Of a DNA stretch of 41,806 nt, positions 29,125 to 38,515 are shown in pieces. This DNA comes from Oceanospirillales bacterium (GTDB lineage: Bacteria > Pseudomonadota > Gammaproteobacteria > Pseudomonadales > Balneatricaceae): NCBI GenBank assembly GCA_018223185.1, contig JAAEYW010000034.1, positions 1-41,806 on the forward strand, given 5' to 3'. The notes beneath the pieces are model-generated. The model searched no databases. It was given only the letters and a program-made list of their open reading frames with translations, and was not told the DNA's origin. Position numbers and translations under genes: made by a program. The first letter of the stretch is position 1, and each line of letters begins with the position of its first letter.

Positions 29125-30630
29125 ATGAACGAGAACAGTTCTCACAAACAGATTCTTCGTTCCTCAGCAGTGATTGGCGGAGCATCTTTGCTCGATATTT
29201 TAATCGGTCTAATTCGAGTCAAGGTAGTTGCCGTATTACTTGGTCCAGCTGGAGTCGGGTTGCTAGGTATACTGCAAAACTTTATGAGCACAGTATCTAC
29301 GGTCTCTGCTTTGGGTGTTGAAAATGTAGGTACACGACAAATTTCAGAAGCTCAGGGAAGAGGTGATCTGTCCGCAGTGGGTATAGCTCGCAGGGCCTTA
29401 TTCTGGGGTACACTCGTTCTTTCGGTTTTGGGAGCGTTAGTCTTCTGGCTTTGTAGTAGTTATGTGGCCAAATATGCGATGGGAAGTGAAGAGTTTTCCG
29501 GTTCCGTTAGTTGGATAGCCCTTGGTGTTGCTTTATCTGTTGCCGCTAGTTATCAGCGGGCACTATTGACAGGTACGCGCCGGATAGGTGATATAGCTAA
29601 AATATCAGTGTCATCATCTATTATTAGTACTGCAATAGGATTGTCTATTATTTACTGGTTTAAAGCGGATGGAATAATCCTTTTAATTATTATTGGTCCC
29701 TTGATAGGTTTTATTATAAGTCAAATATATGTTGCACGTATACCTCATATAGATATTCCTTCTTCGTCTTTCATGCAGTTGAGTGTCCAATGGCGAACTT
29801 TGGTTACTCTTGGCTCGGCTTTTATGGTGGCAGGCTTAGTATTCCTTCTTGGTCAATTGCTGGTGCGAACTATGGTTCAGCAGAAGCTTTCTCCCGAGAG
29901 TCTAGGTTACTTCCAGGCAGCTTGGTCTATCTCAATGACTTATATTGGTTTTGTCTTATCGGCTATGGGTACTGACTACTATCCAAGGTTGACTCAAGCT
30001 ATTCATGATCGAATCAAGGTGAATCGGCTGGTTAATGAACAAACTGAAGTAGCAATTTTGCTAGCGGGACCAGTTTTGCTGGGGATGCTAGCATTTTCTC
30101 CGTGGGTGATTCAGTTATTATATACGGATGAGTTCAGGCCCGCTGTAACTATTTTACGTTGGCAAATACTTGGAGATGTTTTGAAAATAATTGCTTGGCC
30201 GATGGGGTTTGTTATTTTGGCAGCAGGTAAGGGGGCTATATTCATGTTTAAGGAGGTGGTGGTAATTAGTGTTTTTGTGTTGGTTGTATGGGTGTTGCTT
30301 CCTTATATTCATATAGAGTCAACGGGGATCGCATTTTTTGTCATGTACATTGTTAATATACCTTTGTTGATTATTATTACTCGAGGTATAACTGGTTTTT
30401 CTTGGAATAAACGGGTGAAAAAAGATATAGTGATATTGATCATTATCGCGCTACTGATTAGTGCATTGGGGCATTATAGTGATTTTCTTGGTGCCGTAAT
30501 TGGGGGGGGGGTGACTTTAGGCTTTAGTATCTCCTCATTGTTAAGACTGTCCCTGATGGTTGATGTAGGTGGTCCTGTTGCAAAGTTAACAAATAAAATT
30601 TGTCAAAAGTTTCTTAGAGTTAGAGGGTGA
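29125..30630 (+). CDS. Wzx-type polysaccharide flippase
   Basis: A 501-residue integral membrane protein of the MATE-like polysaccharide transporter group, with about 12 hydrophobic spans. Its beginning (SSAVIGGASLLDILIGLIRV, VVAVLLGPAGVGLLGILQNF) and pattern of long membrane segments are those of O-antigen translocases, close to the WzxE style. It would flip lipid-linked oligosaccharide units across the inner membrane. I start at ATG 29125, one base after the previous stop; an earlier frame start at 29077 lies inside the upstream gene. Confidence 0.84.
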   Translation: MNENSSHKQILRSSAVIGGASLLDILIGLIRVKVVAVLLGPAGVGLLGILQNFMSTVSTVSALGVENVGTRQISEAQGRGDLSAVGIARRALFWGTLVLSVLGALVFWLCSSYVAKYAMGSEEFSGSVSWIALGVALSVAASYQRALLTGTRRIGDIAKISVSSSIISTAIGLSIIYWFKADGIILLIIIGPLIGFIISQIYVARIPHIDIPSSSFMQLSVQWRTLVTLGSAFMVAGLVFLLGQLLVRTMVQQKLSPESLGYFQAAWSISMTYIGFVLSAMGTDYYPRLTQAIHDRIKVNRLVNEQTEVAILLAGPVLLGMLAFSPWVIQLLYTDEFRPAVTILRWQILGDVLKIIAWPMGFVILAAGKGAIFMFKEVVVISVFVLVVWVLLPYIHIESTGIAFFVMYIVNIPLLIIITRGITGFSWNKRVKKDIVILIIIALLISALGHYSDFLGAVIGGGVTLGFSISSLLRLSLMVDVGGPVAKLTNKICQKFLRVRG

Positions 30631-30669
30631 AGTCTGTATGTAATATACTAAAAAACAAGTGATTCTCTA

Positions 30670-31998
30670 ATGTTTTTTTATAAGCAGGCTTTTAAGTTAA
30701 TTTTTAGTGTTTGTGAAAGTTTATATATTATGCTGAAAAGAGTCTTAAAAAAAATAATTCCAAAGAGTTTTATTTCTTTTATTTTTAAAATGAAGGTAAA
30801 GGTTCTTTTTTGTCTTTTTTTGTTTTTGTCGAGGTTGAAAAGTTGTAATTGCCAGTGGAGGGTTTTTGGTTTTTTTTGTAACAAAAATGTGTTTCTTTAT
30901 GAGCTTCCGTGTTCTTATAGGTTAGACTGTGAGTCAGAAACAGTTTCAGAAACTCCTAACTATAAAAGTATTAACGTTTTTTCTGAAAAAATTAGACTAT
31001 CATCTATTAATTTATATGAGTTAAAAGATTGTTTTTTTTCTGTAGATTCTTCTAATTTTTTGGTAGATGATGATTTGATAGTGGATAAAATTCCACATAT
31101 TGATATTTCAGTTTCTAATTATGCAACTGGTTTTTTACGTATGCATAATGACACTGTAAGCCTTATAAAACTGCATGATGTTCATGATTTGGTCATTGAG
31201 AGTGCATATTTTTTGGGTGGAAATGGCAGTGAAAACTATTATCACTGGATGGTGGAGTTATTGCCTAAGCTTCAGTATATAGCCACAAAATCTGGATTTG
31301 AAAGATGTGCTAATATAGTTGTTTCATCAAGGGTTTTAGAGTTTGACTCATTTAAAAAGACACTGGTATTTTCTGTTAAAGGATTTAAATTTAATATTTA
31401 CTACCTCGACAAAAAAAATACGTATAGGATTAGAAAGTTATTAGTGATAACTAAGCCGTCAGATGTTCTTTTTAATTCGAAGAATGTATTGTCTCGTGTT
31501 GATTTCTGTTTTTATAGAAAAAGTAGTATAGACTACACTGTTAAATTGGTTGAGGATATTGTTGAGTCGAATGAACTAGATTTGCTTGGTGTGGATTTTT
31601 TTGAGAGAGTTTTTATTGGCAGAATGCCTGGTCTTGCTCGAAGTTATAATCAAGATGAGATTGAAGAATTACTAGTTACTAAGTACGGTTTTACTACAGT
31701 TTTTTTGGAGAATTATAGTATCGAAGAGCAGTTCATGATATTTAAAAAAGCTAAATGTATAGCTGGTCCATCAGGGGCTGCGTGGACCAATCTGATGTTC
31801 TGTAATAAAAACTCAGTATTGATAAGCTGGCTGCCAGATAATATTTCTGATTTTTCAGTGTATTCGTCTCTTTCAAGCTTGTTGGGTTTAAATATGTTTT
31901 TTGTTGAGGCGGAGGCTGATTGTGTTCAGGAATTACATACTAGTTATTATTTGAGTCCTGTTCGTCTAGCTCGTCTTATTGATGAAGTTTTAATGTGA
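30670..31998 (+). CDS. Glycosyltransferase family 61 (DUF563-like)
   Basis: A 442-residue AT-rich gene. Its C-terminal half has typical GT61 pieces: FLGGNGSENYYHWMVELLPK (N-Y-Y-H-W), an RVFIGR segment, and SGAAWTNLMFCNKNSVLISW at the nucleotide-sugar side. The first 90 residues are weakly conserved and hydrophobic in part (KVLFCLFLFLSRLK). GT61 members transfer xylose, GlcNAc or other sugars; the donor here is unknown. The start (ATG 30670) is uncertain because no good ribosome site precedes it; ATG 30730 (MLKRVLKK) is an alternative. Confidence 0.75.
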   Translation: MFFYKQAFKLIFSVCESLYIMLKRVLKKIIPKSFISFIFKMKVKVLFCLFLFLSRLKSCNCQWRVFGFFCNKNVFLYELPCSYRLDCESETVSETPNYKSINVFSEKIRLSSINLYELKDCFFSVDSSNFLVDDDLIVDKIPHIDISVSNYATGFLRMHNDTVSLIKLHDVHDLVIESAYFLGGNGSENYYHWMVELLPKLQYIATKSGFERCANIVVSSRVLEFDSFKKTLVFSVKGFKFNIYYLDKKNTYRIRKLLVITKPSDVLFNSKNVLSRVDFCFYRKSSIDYTVKLVEDIVESNELDLLGVDFFERVFIGRMPGLARSYNQDEIEELLVTKYGFTTVFLENYSIEEQFMIFKKAKCIAGPSGAAWTNLMFCNKNSVLISWLPDNISDFSVYSSLSSLLGLNMFFVEAEADCVQELHTSYYLSPVRLARLIDEVLM

Positions 31999-32282
31999 GC
32001 GTGATGTTTTTGTTTTTATTTGATTATTATTTTCTGTGTTGGTGAATGTGAGGGTTAAGTTAAGGTTGCTTTTTATTTTTTATTTTTTATGATTATGTTT
32101 TGTTTGCGTATTAAAGATGATTTTCATCTTAATAAGTTTTTTGGTGAAATATATTGTAATGATGATATGCATAGGTGTTTTTATACATTTAAATTATATT
32201 TTTTCGTAAAAATGGATTGTTCTGTCGATGTGTGTGTCTGACAGATTTAAAATATAATTTTAAGTTGGATGGTAAGTCCTAT
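31999..32282 (+). other. AT-rich intergenic stretch, no clear gene
   Basis: 284 bases between two glycosyltransferase genes, composed largely of T-rich tracts. The only open frame starting with ATG is 32089-32241 (50 codons, MIMFCLRIKDDFHLNKFF...), with no ribosome site I trust and no family I recognise. It may be decayed coding sequence; nothing functional can be supported. Confidence 0.4.
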
Positions 32283-33221
32283 ATGTCAAATAAAAATAAA
32301 ATAAGTGTTACTATTATAACTCTTACATATAGGGACTTTAGCGGGTTGTCTAAAACTATAAGATCTGTATTGAATCAAGCATTCAATGAGGTTGGCTTTG
32401 TCGAATATTTGGTGGTTGATGATGGCTCCGAAAAGTTTGATAAGGCTAAGGTCCTTGAGGTTATCGATGAAGTTAAATCTGATTGTAGTAGTGTTAATTC
32501 TATTTTGGTTTATGCAAATGAAATTAATTTAGGAACGGTTAAGTCGTTCAATAAAGCAATTGATAGATCAACAGGGGATATTATTATTCCATTAAGTTCT
32601 GGAGATGAATTCTTTGATGTAAATAGTGTTGATGAAATTGTTAAACAATTCACTGAAGAAAATATTACGATCTTGACTGCTTTAAGACAGGTTGTAGATG
32701 ATAGTGGTGTTCTTTGTGTTGAGCCGTCTAGCTATGATACTAAGCTTTTTGATAAAGGTAGTGAGGGAAGGCTTCTAAAACGACTAGTTCTAAGGGGAAA
32801 TTTTATAAGCGGTGCTTGTACTTATTATTCTCGTAATTTCCTTAAGGGTGTCGGTGGATTTGATGAAAAGTATCGCCTTCTTGAAGATTACCCAATGTAT
32901 CTTAAGGCGTTGAATAGCGGTTATCATATATCAATCATAAAAAATGTATTGATGAAGCATAAGGTTGGTGGGGTTAGCGATGGAAATGAACCCGTCAATG
33001 AGTTTTTTTGTAAAGACCATGACCTTGTGAAGCTCTGGATTCAGGAAAATATTTATTTAGATAAGATGGATAAACGTCTATTTAAATATTTCCAGTTGAT
33101 GAGTAAGCGTCAGAGGCTTTCTTTTTTTTGTATTTTGAAATATCCGGATTGCCTGATTATCTGGATTTTTTATTTTCTTGTAAGTGGGTTTTCAAGAGGT
33201 GGCTTTACTCGACGTATCTGA
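32283..33221 (+). CDS. Glycosyltransferase family 2
   Basis: A 312-residue GT-A fold enzyme. It opens NKISVTIITLTYRDFSGLSK, followed by the nucleotide-binding EYLVVDDGSEK, the SSGDEFFD variant of the DXD metal site, and DEKYRLLEDYPMYLKAL with the ED of the acceptor side. I use ATG 32283; the open frame reaches back to 32217 but those residues do not resemble a GT2 start. Its donor and linkage are unknown. Strongly AT-rich, as are its neighbours. Confidence 0.82.
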   Translation: MSNKNKISVTIITLTYRDFSGLSKTIRSVLNQAFNEVGFVEYLVVDDGSEKFDKAKVLEVIDEVKSDCSSVNSILVYANEINLGTVKSFNKAIDRSTGDIIIPLSSGDEFFDVNSVDEIVKQFTEENITILTALRQVVDDSGVLCVEPSSYDTKLFDKGSEGRLLKRLVLRGNFISGACTYYSRNFLKGVGGFDEKYRLLEDYPMYLKALNSGYHISIIKNVLMKHKVGGVSDGNEPVNEFFCKDHDLVKLWIQENIYLDKMDKRLFKYFQLMSKRQRLSFFCILKYPDCLIIWIFYFLVSGFSRGGFTRRI

Positions 33222-33364
33222 AATAATGAGTTTTGTTAAATATGTAAATATTGCATGAGTCTATTTCTGTTAGTATTAATGTGGTGTATGGGGTTGGTCT
33301 AGTAATAAATGGTTTAATGTGTTTTTTATAAATTGGATTGTCGGTTTTTATATATAGAGTATGA

Positions 33365-34096
33365 ATGATGATGAAGAGTGTCGGTGTTTGTGTGGCAACT
33401 TATAATGGAGCCTGCTATATATCTGAGCAGTTGGATTCTATCATTGCGTCTATACTATCCGCGGGTGTAAAAAATTGGCATATTTACTTATCTGATGACG
33501 GTTCTACTGATAAAACATTAAAAATTTTGAGTAGTTACGTTTCTGAAAATATTTCAGTGTTAAATGGTCCTGGTAAGGGACCCGCTAAAAATTTCGAGTT
33601 TCTTCTATCTCAGGTGAACGAAGATTGTATTTTTTTATCAGATCAGGATGATATTTGGCTCGAAAGTCGAGTGAAGACCTCGTTAAATGCTTTGAGTTAT
33701 TGTGATGTTCACGTTTGTAATGCTTCCCTGGTTGATCAGAATCTCATATCTTTAGGTCTAAATCTTCGTGATATATATAAGACTCCTAAATCTTTAATCG
33801 CTGTGCTTATAAAGAACAGTTTTACAGGTGCTTGTATGTCAATGAATGTATCGGTTTTAAAGGATATTGATCCTTCACCGCCTGGTGTTATGCACGATTG
33901 GTGGATTGGCTTGAATGCTATTTTATGCAGTAAGAAAATAATTTTTGGAGATGAAGTTCTTTTATTATACAGAAGGCATTCAGCTACAGTTACACAACCG
34001 AATGCTAGTCTAAATTTTACTTTGACCGCTTTAATTTCACGATTGAGAATAATTAGATTTTTGTTTTTTTTTTTTATAAAGACTATTAATAAGTAA
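33365..34096 (+). CDS. Glycosyltransferase family 2, rhamnosyltransferase-like
   Basis: A 243-residue GT2 enzyme with KSVGVCVATYNGACYISEQL at the start, YLSDDGSTDKTL, and the FLSDQDDIWLESRV block. The SDQDD(I/V)W motif is common in GT2 rhamnosyltransferases, which fits the dTDP-L-rhamnose genes upstream. The C-terminus ends in a hydrophobic, phenylalanine-rich tail (IIRFLFFFFIKTINK). Starts at three consecutive ATGs (33365, 33368, 33371). The upstream 143 bases hold no gene. Confidence 0.82.
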   Translation: MMMKSVGVCVATYNGACYISEQLDSIIASILSAGVKNWHIYLSDDGSTDKTLKILSSYVSENISVLNGPGKGPAKNFEFLLSQVNEDCIFLSDQDDIWLESRVKTSLNALSYCDVHVCNASLVDQNLISLGLNLRDIYKTPKSLIAVLIKNSFTGACMSMNVSVLKDIDPSPPGVMHDWWIGLNAILCSKKIIFGDEVLLLYRRHSATVTQPNASLNFTLTALISRLRIIRFLFFFFIKTINK

Positions 34097-34147
34097 GTTT
34101 TTGTCTTGTTTAGTTGGGTGTTTTTTGTTCATGTATTGAGGTTTTTT

Positions 34148-35071
34148 ATGCCTGATCCTATGGTTGATTCACCTAAAGTGGCTGTTTTACTTGCTGCCTA
34201 TAATGGAATAAACTGGATTTCTGAACAGTTAGGTAGCATCTTAAGTCAGCGGAATATTGAAGTTACAGTTTTTATAAGTGTAGATCTTTCTTCAGATGCT
34301 ACTTATGAGTGGTGTGTGCAACTACAGAATACAATCAATAATCTTACTGTACTTCCTTATGGTGAGCGCTTTGGTGGAGCGGCTAAGAATTTCTTCAGGT
34401 TGTTTCGAGATGTTGATTTTTCAGGTTTTGATTATATAGCTCTAGCCGATCAGGATGATATATGGCATAAAAATAAGATATATGAATCTATATATCATAT
34501 AAAATTAGTTGGAACTGATGCCTATTCAGGTAATGTTATCGCTTTTTGGGAGGATGGAACGCGACAACTTATTAATAAGGCCCAGCCGCAGAGAGAGCTT
34601 GATTATTTGTTTGAAGCAGCCGGTCCTGGTTGTACTTATGTCGTGACACATGATTTGGCAATTGCGTTCCAAAAATTTCTGCGTGATACTCCGAAAGCAA
34701 ATGAAATTATACTTCATGATTGGTTGCTTTATGCTTTTTCCCGTTCGCAGGGTTATCAGTGGTTTATTGATACTGTTCCACGTATGGAATACAGGCAGCA
34801 CTCCTGTAATCAGGTGGGTGTTAATAAATCGTTAGCTTCTTTTTTGAAGAGGGTGCGCTATATAATCTTTGGAGGGGGGATGCTTCAGGTTAAGACCTTA
34901 TTGAGTATTTTGCCCGAAAATAATGACTTTCAGAAATATAAGGCATTATCGCGAAAAAAAATATTCAGGTTATTATTAGTATGTAATCAGCTTCGTAGAA
35001 GACCGCTTGAACGGTTGTATGTTTTTATTGCGTTATCAATTGCTCTTGCGGTCGGTGTGAAAGATAGATGA
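34148..35071 (+). CDS. Glycosyltransferase family 2, rhamnosyltransferase-like
   Basis: A 307-residue GT2 enzyme, also with an ALADQDDIWHKNKI block and DSPKVAVLLAAYNGINWISE at the start. It resembles the preceding gene in layout and may be a second rhamnosyltransferase. I start at ATG 34148 (MPDPMVDSPK); the frame from 34106 would need TTG and adds a hydrophobic, unfamily-like stretch. Its stop overlaps the next gene by four bases, and sequence composition changes from AT-rich to ordinary at this junction. Confidence 0.82.
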   Translation: MPDPMVDSPKVAVLLAAYNGINWISEQLGSILSQRNIEVTVFISVDLSSDATYEWCVQLQNTINNLTVLPYGERFGGAAKNFFRLFRDVDFSGFDYIALADQDDIWHKNKIYESIYHIKLVGTDAYSGNVIAFWEDGTRQLINKAQPQRELDYLFEAAGPGCTYVVTHDLAIAFQKFLRDTPKANEIILHDWLLYAFSRSQGYQWFIDTVPRMEYRQHSCNQVGVNKSLASFLKRVRYIIFGGGMLQVKTLLSILPENNDFQKYKALSRKKIFRLLLVCNQLRRRPLERLYVFIALSIALAVGVKDR

Positions 35072-36018
35072 GAATTTTGGTTACGGGTGTAACAGGCTTT
35101 ATTGGCAGTGCGACTTTGGCTCGACTAATAACTAACGGATATGAAGTTGTTGCGGCTGTGCGGGATCTTGCATCAAGCCACTCGATAGAAACTACCATTA
35201 TACCAGTAGGAAGTATTGGTCCGGATACCGGTTGGGGCAAAGCTCTGCATGAGGTTGATGTCGTTATTCATTGTGCAGCACGTGTCCATTTAGTGAATGA
35301 TAATGCCAGGTCTCCCTTGACTCTTTTCCGTAGTGTGAATGTCGAAGGTACTTTACGGCTTGCCTGTCAGGCGGCTGAGGCTGGTGTAAAACGCTTTATT
35401 TATATCAGCTCGATCAAAGTGAATGGAGAACAGTCCGCCGAGGGTAAGCCTTTTACTGCTGATGATATCCCCCAGCCTGAAGACCTTTATGGGATCTCTA
35501 AATTTGAAGCTGAGAGAGGATTGCAGGAATTAGCGGAATCAACTGGCATGGATATCGTTATTATCCGTCCGCCACTGGTGTATGGTCCGGGTGTAAAAGG
35601 TAACTTCGCCAGCATGGTCAGGCTGGTTGGAAAAGGCCTGCCATTACCTCTCGGGGCTGTTTACAATAAACGCACTTTGGTTGCTTTAGATAATCTTGTT
35701 GACCTGATTGTAGCGTGTGTCGATCATCCTGCCGCAGCGAATCAGGTGTTTCTGGCGGGTGATGCTGAGGATTTGTCGACCACGGAGCTTCTGCGGGGCG
35801 TAGCTAAGGCGATGGGTAAACCTTGTCGCCTGGTTCCTGTCCCCTCGTTTATCTTGCGGTTGGGAGCTATTTTATTGGGCAAAAAAGCATTGGCTCAGCG
35901 GTTGCTGGGGTCCTTGAGAGTTGATATTTCGAAAAACCGTGAACTGCTGGGGTGGAAGCCGCCATTAACAGTCGAAGAAGGTCTCAAGCGTTGTTTTGTA
36001 TCGGAAAAGAATCAATGA
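35068..36018 (+). CDS. NAD-dependent epimerase/dehydratase, WbpV/WreQ-like 4-reductase
   Basis: A 316-residue extended SDR with MRILVTGVTGFIGSATLARL at the start, and the active-site ISSIKVNGE and YGISKFEAE (Y-x-x-x-K). Proteins of this shape next to a WbpM-like dehydratase (wbpV in Pseudomonas, wreQ in Rhizobium) reduce UDP-4-keto-6-deoxy-GlcNAc to UDP-QuiNAc. The neighbours support this reading, but other 4-epimerases/reductases share the fold. Overlaps the upstream GT2 and the downstream gene by four bases each. Confidence 0.75.
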   Translation: MRILVTGVTGFIGSATLARLITNGYEVVAAVRDLASSHSIETTIIPVGSIGPDTGWGKALHEVDVVIHCAARVHLVNDNARSPLTLFRSVNVEGTLRLACQAAEAGVKRFIYISSIKVNGEQSAEGKPFTADDIPQPEDLYGISKFEAERGLQELAESTGMDIVIIRPPLVYGPGVKGNFASMVRLVGKGLPLPLGAVYNKRTLVALDNLVDLIVACVDHPAAANQVFLAGDAEDLSTTELLRGVAKAMGKPCRLVPVPSFILRLGAILLGKKALAQRLLGSLRVDISKNRELLGWKPPLTVEEGLKRCFVSEKNQ

Positions 36019-36566
36019 TTCGGTTATTTGATATAGTGTTTTCACTGCTAGGGTTAGTTTGTGGCTTTCCACTGCTACTGTTGTTGGCGTTAATTGGTCT
36101 CTTTGATACGGGCTCACCAGTCTTTCTGCAGGTTAGGGTGGGGCGTTTTCAAAAGCCTTTCACACTGATTAAGTTCCGGACTATGTCTGTAGATACCGCT
36201 TCAGTAGCAACACATCTGGCTAGCAGTAGCTCAATTACCAGGTTCGGATACTTTCTAAGGAAGTCGAAGCTTGATGAGCTTCCTCAGTTATGGAATGTGC
36301 TCAGAGGCGAAATGAGTCTGGTTGGTCCCCGGCCCGGGTTATACAATCAAGAGGAGTTAATAGCTGCCAGGGAAGCACGAGGAGTTTTCAGTGTCCGCCC
36401 AGGTATTACCGGGCTTGGTCAGATAAGTGAAATCGATATGTCGACTCCTGAGTTGCTTGCTGAAACAGATGAGAAGATGATTGAGACTATGTCGTTAAAG
36501 TCCTATTTTCACTATATAGTGGCTACGGTTCTTGGAAAGGGGGCCGGTGATCGAATTCAACGCTGA
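36015..36566 (+). CDS. Initiating sugar-phosphate transferase (PglC/WcaJ C-terminal type)
   Basis: A 183-residue monotopic phosphoglycosyl transferase with one N-terminal hydrophobic helix (residues 4-28), then VFLQVRVGRFQKPFTLIKFR, KSKLDELPQLWNVLRGEMSL and VGPRPGLYNQ, the core signatures of the family. It transfers sugar-1-phosphate, probably QuiNAc-1-P judged from the flanking genes, to undecaprenyl phosphate, starting unit assembly. It is small, without the five-span N-terminal part of WcaJ. Start ATG 36015 overlaps the upstream gene (ATGA). Confidence 0.87.
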   Translation: MIRLFDIVFSLLGLVCGFPLLLLLALIGLFDTGSPVFLQVRVGRFQKPFTLIKFRTMSVDTASVATHLASSSSITRFGYFLRKSKLDELPQLWNVLRGEMSLVGPRPGLYNQEELIAAREARGVFSVRPGITGLGQISEIDMSTPELLAETDEKMIETMSLKSYFHYIVATVLGKGAGDRIQR

Positions 36567-36595
36567 TTATTGTTACAGCTTTTCAAGGATTATTT

Positions 36596-38515
36596 TTGTT
36601 TAAATCGATTCTCAATACATCCAGGCAGTCGAAAAAAGCTATTTTTGTTGCCTTCGATCTTATTGCGCTGCCAATCTGTTGCTGGTTTAGTTTTGCTTTG
36701 CGTTACGGTGACTGGACGGCGCATAATTTCGCTCACTGGCCTGCTTATCTGTTGGCTCCGGTTATTGCTATTCCTATCTTTATCCGGCTTGGGTTGTATC
36801 GAGCGGTTATTCGCTATATTGGTTATCAGGCACAGTGGACCGTTATTAAAGCGGTTACACTGGCACTTCTCTTCTGGTCATTGGCTACTTATCTGTTGGC
36901 ACTTGAACAATATACCCCGCGCTCAGTTTTTTTTATTTTCTGGCTGGTTTCTATTCTGGTTATTGGTGGGAGCAGAATGGCGGCCCGCTGGATCATTCTT
37001 AAAGAATTTCCCGGGGGCGATCACAAAGCGCGGGATCGGGTTGAGCGGGTGCTTATTTATGGCGCTGGCTCTGCGGGCAGGCAGCTGGCAACCGCACTGG
37101 CGGGATCCACGGAGTTTGTTGCGGTGGCCTTTGTTGATGACGATAAAAGTCTTCACGGCATGGATATCAATGGTATCAGGGTTTATGGCTCAGCTGATAT
37201 CGTTGCTATTGTTGAACGCTTTGACGTCGATTCGGTCTTGCTGGCGATCCCCTCCATTTCCCGTATGAAGCGTAAAGCTATCGTCGACTCACTTAGTCGA
37301 TTCAATCTCCGGGTGCTTACGCTGCCCTCTCTGTCTGACATTGCAGGTGGAAAAATTAGTATAAGTGATGTCCGTGAAGTTGATATTGCTGATCTTCTTG
37401 GGCGTGAAGAGGTGCAGCCGGATAAAGCTTTGCTGGATGCCTGTATTTTAAATCAGTGTGTTTTGGTAACGGGGGCAGGGGGGTCAATCGGTTCTGAGCT
37501 TTGTCGTCAGATTCTTAAGCAGAGCCCTCGGTGTCTGGTGCTTTTTGAACAGTCAGAGTTTGCGCTTTACAGTATTGAACGGGAATTGAGTCAATTAGCT
37601 GACGGGAAGGTAGGTATTATTCCGGTTCTGGGTTCAGTTCTTGATTCAGCGCATCTGGTGAAGGTTATGACGCAATACGCGGTCGATACTGTTTATCATG
37701 CGGCGGCGTATAAACACGTTCCTCTGGTGGAAAGTAACATGATTGTCGGTGTTCGTAATAATCTCATCGGTACCTGGAATACCGCTGAGGCGGCAATTAA
37801 ATGCCGGGTTAAGAACTTTGTGCTGATCTCGACGGATAAAGCGGTGCGTCCGACTAACGTCATGGGTGCCAGTAAACGTTTTGCTGAGCTCGTACTGCAG
37901 GCGCTGAGTAAGCGAGAGCAGGCGAGTGGTATTCGTTTTGCGATGGTGCGTTTTGGTAATGTGCTGGGATCTTCCGGATCGGTTATTCCGCTGTTTCGGC
38001 AACAGATCGCCGAGGGCGGGCCTGTGACGGTGACTGACCCGGAGATAACCCGGTACTTCATGACTATACCTGAAGCCTCCTCTCTGGTTATACAGGCAGG
38101 GTCAATGGGGTGTTCCGGCGATGTTTTTGTTCTGGATATGGGGACGCCGGTTAAGATAAAGAATCTGGCAAGGCAGATGATCAATCTGACTGGTCTGTCC
38201 GTTAAGGATGAGAGTGAGCCCGATGGTGACATTGAGATTATTTACACGGGCTTACGCGATGGCGAAAAACTCTATGAAGAGCTTCTGATAGGCGACAATG
38301 TTAAGCAAACCGATCACCCGATGATTATGCGGGCTGAAGAGGCAATGCTGGAATGGCATGAATTAAAGCCTGTCATTGATCGAATGGAGATCGCTTTAAA
38401 TCATTTCGATTATGCAGAGGTGAGACGGCTATTGCTTAAGACGGTGAGCGGCTATAGCCCTCAGCATGATATTAAAGACCCGATGTATCATCAGGCTTCA
38501 TCTGCAGTACTCTAA
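36596..38515 (+). CDS. WbpM/CapD-like nucleoside-diphosphate sugar 4,6-dehydratase
   Basis: A 639-residue protein: four or five N-terminal membrane spans (about 15-145), a Rossmann-like half (VLIYGAGSAGRQL, near residue 160), and the catalytic C-terminal half with VLVTGAGGSIGSELC and LISTDKAVRPTNVMGASKR, where methionine takes the place of the usual catalytic tyrosine, as in WbpM. It converts UDP-GlcNAc to UDP-4-keto-6-deoxy-GlcNAc for the reductase at 35068. The start is TTG 36596, backed by AAGGAT five bases upstream. The C-terminal gene of the polysaccharide locus. Confidence 0.9.
   Translation: MFKSILNTSRQSKKAIFVAFDLIALPICCWFSFALRYGDWTAHNFAHWPAYLLAPVIAIPIFIRLGLYRAVIRYIGYQAQWTVIKAVTLALLFWSLATYLLALEQYTPRSVFFIFWLVSILVIGGSRMAARWIILKEFPGGDHKARDRVERVLIYGAGSAGRQLATALAGSTEFVAVAFVDDDKSLHGMDINGIRVYGSADIVAIVERFDVDSVLLAIPSISRMKRKAIVDSLSRFNLRVLTLPSLSDIAGGKISISDVREVDIADLLGREEVQPDKALLDACILNQCVLVTGAGGSIGSELCRQILKQSPRCLVLFEQSEFALYSIERELSQLADGKVGIIPVLGSVLDSAHLVKVMTQYAVDTVYHAAAYKHVPLVESNMIVGVRNNLIGTWNTAEAAIKCRVKNFVLISTDKAVRPTNVMGASKRFAELVLQALSKREQASGIRFAMVRFGNVLGSSGSVIPLFRQQIAEGGPVTVTDPEITRYFMTIPEASSLVIQAGSMGCSGDVFVLDMGTPVKIKNLARQMINLTGLSVKDESEPDGDIEIIYTGLRDGEKLYEELLIGDNVKQTDHPMIMRAEEAMLEWHELKPVIDRMEIALNHFDYAEVRRLLLKTVSGYSPQHDIKDPMYHQASSAVL

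Noticed and set aside
28164-35070. Genomic island or prophage with integrase and attachment sites
   Set aside because: No integrase, tRNA or direct repeats seen; gene content is a normal O-antigen core.
36570-37268. A 232-codon open frame on the plus strand overlapping the WbpM-like gene
   Set aside because: It is an alternate frame of the WbpM-like gene, rich in Leu/Trp/Ser without family features, while the real frame has clear membrane and Rossmann motifs.
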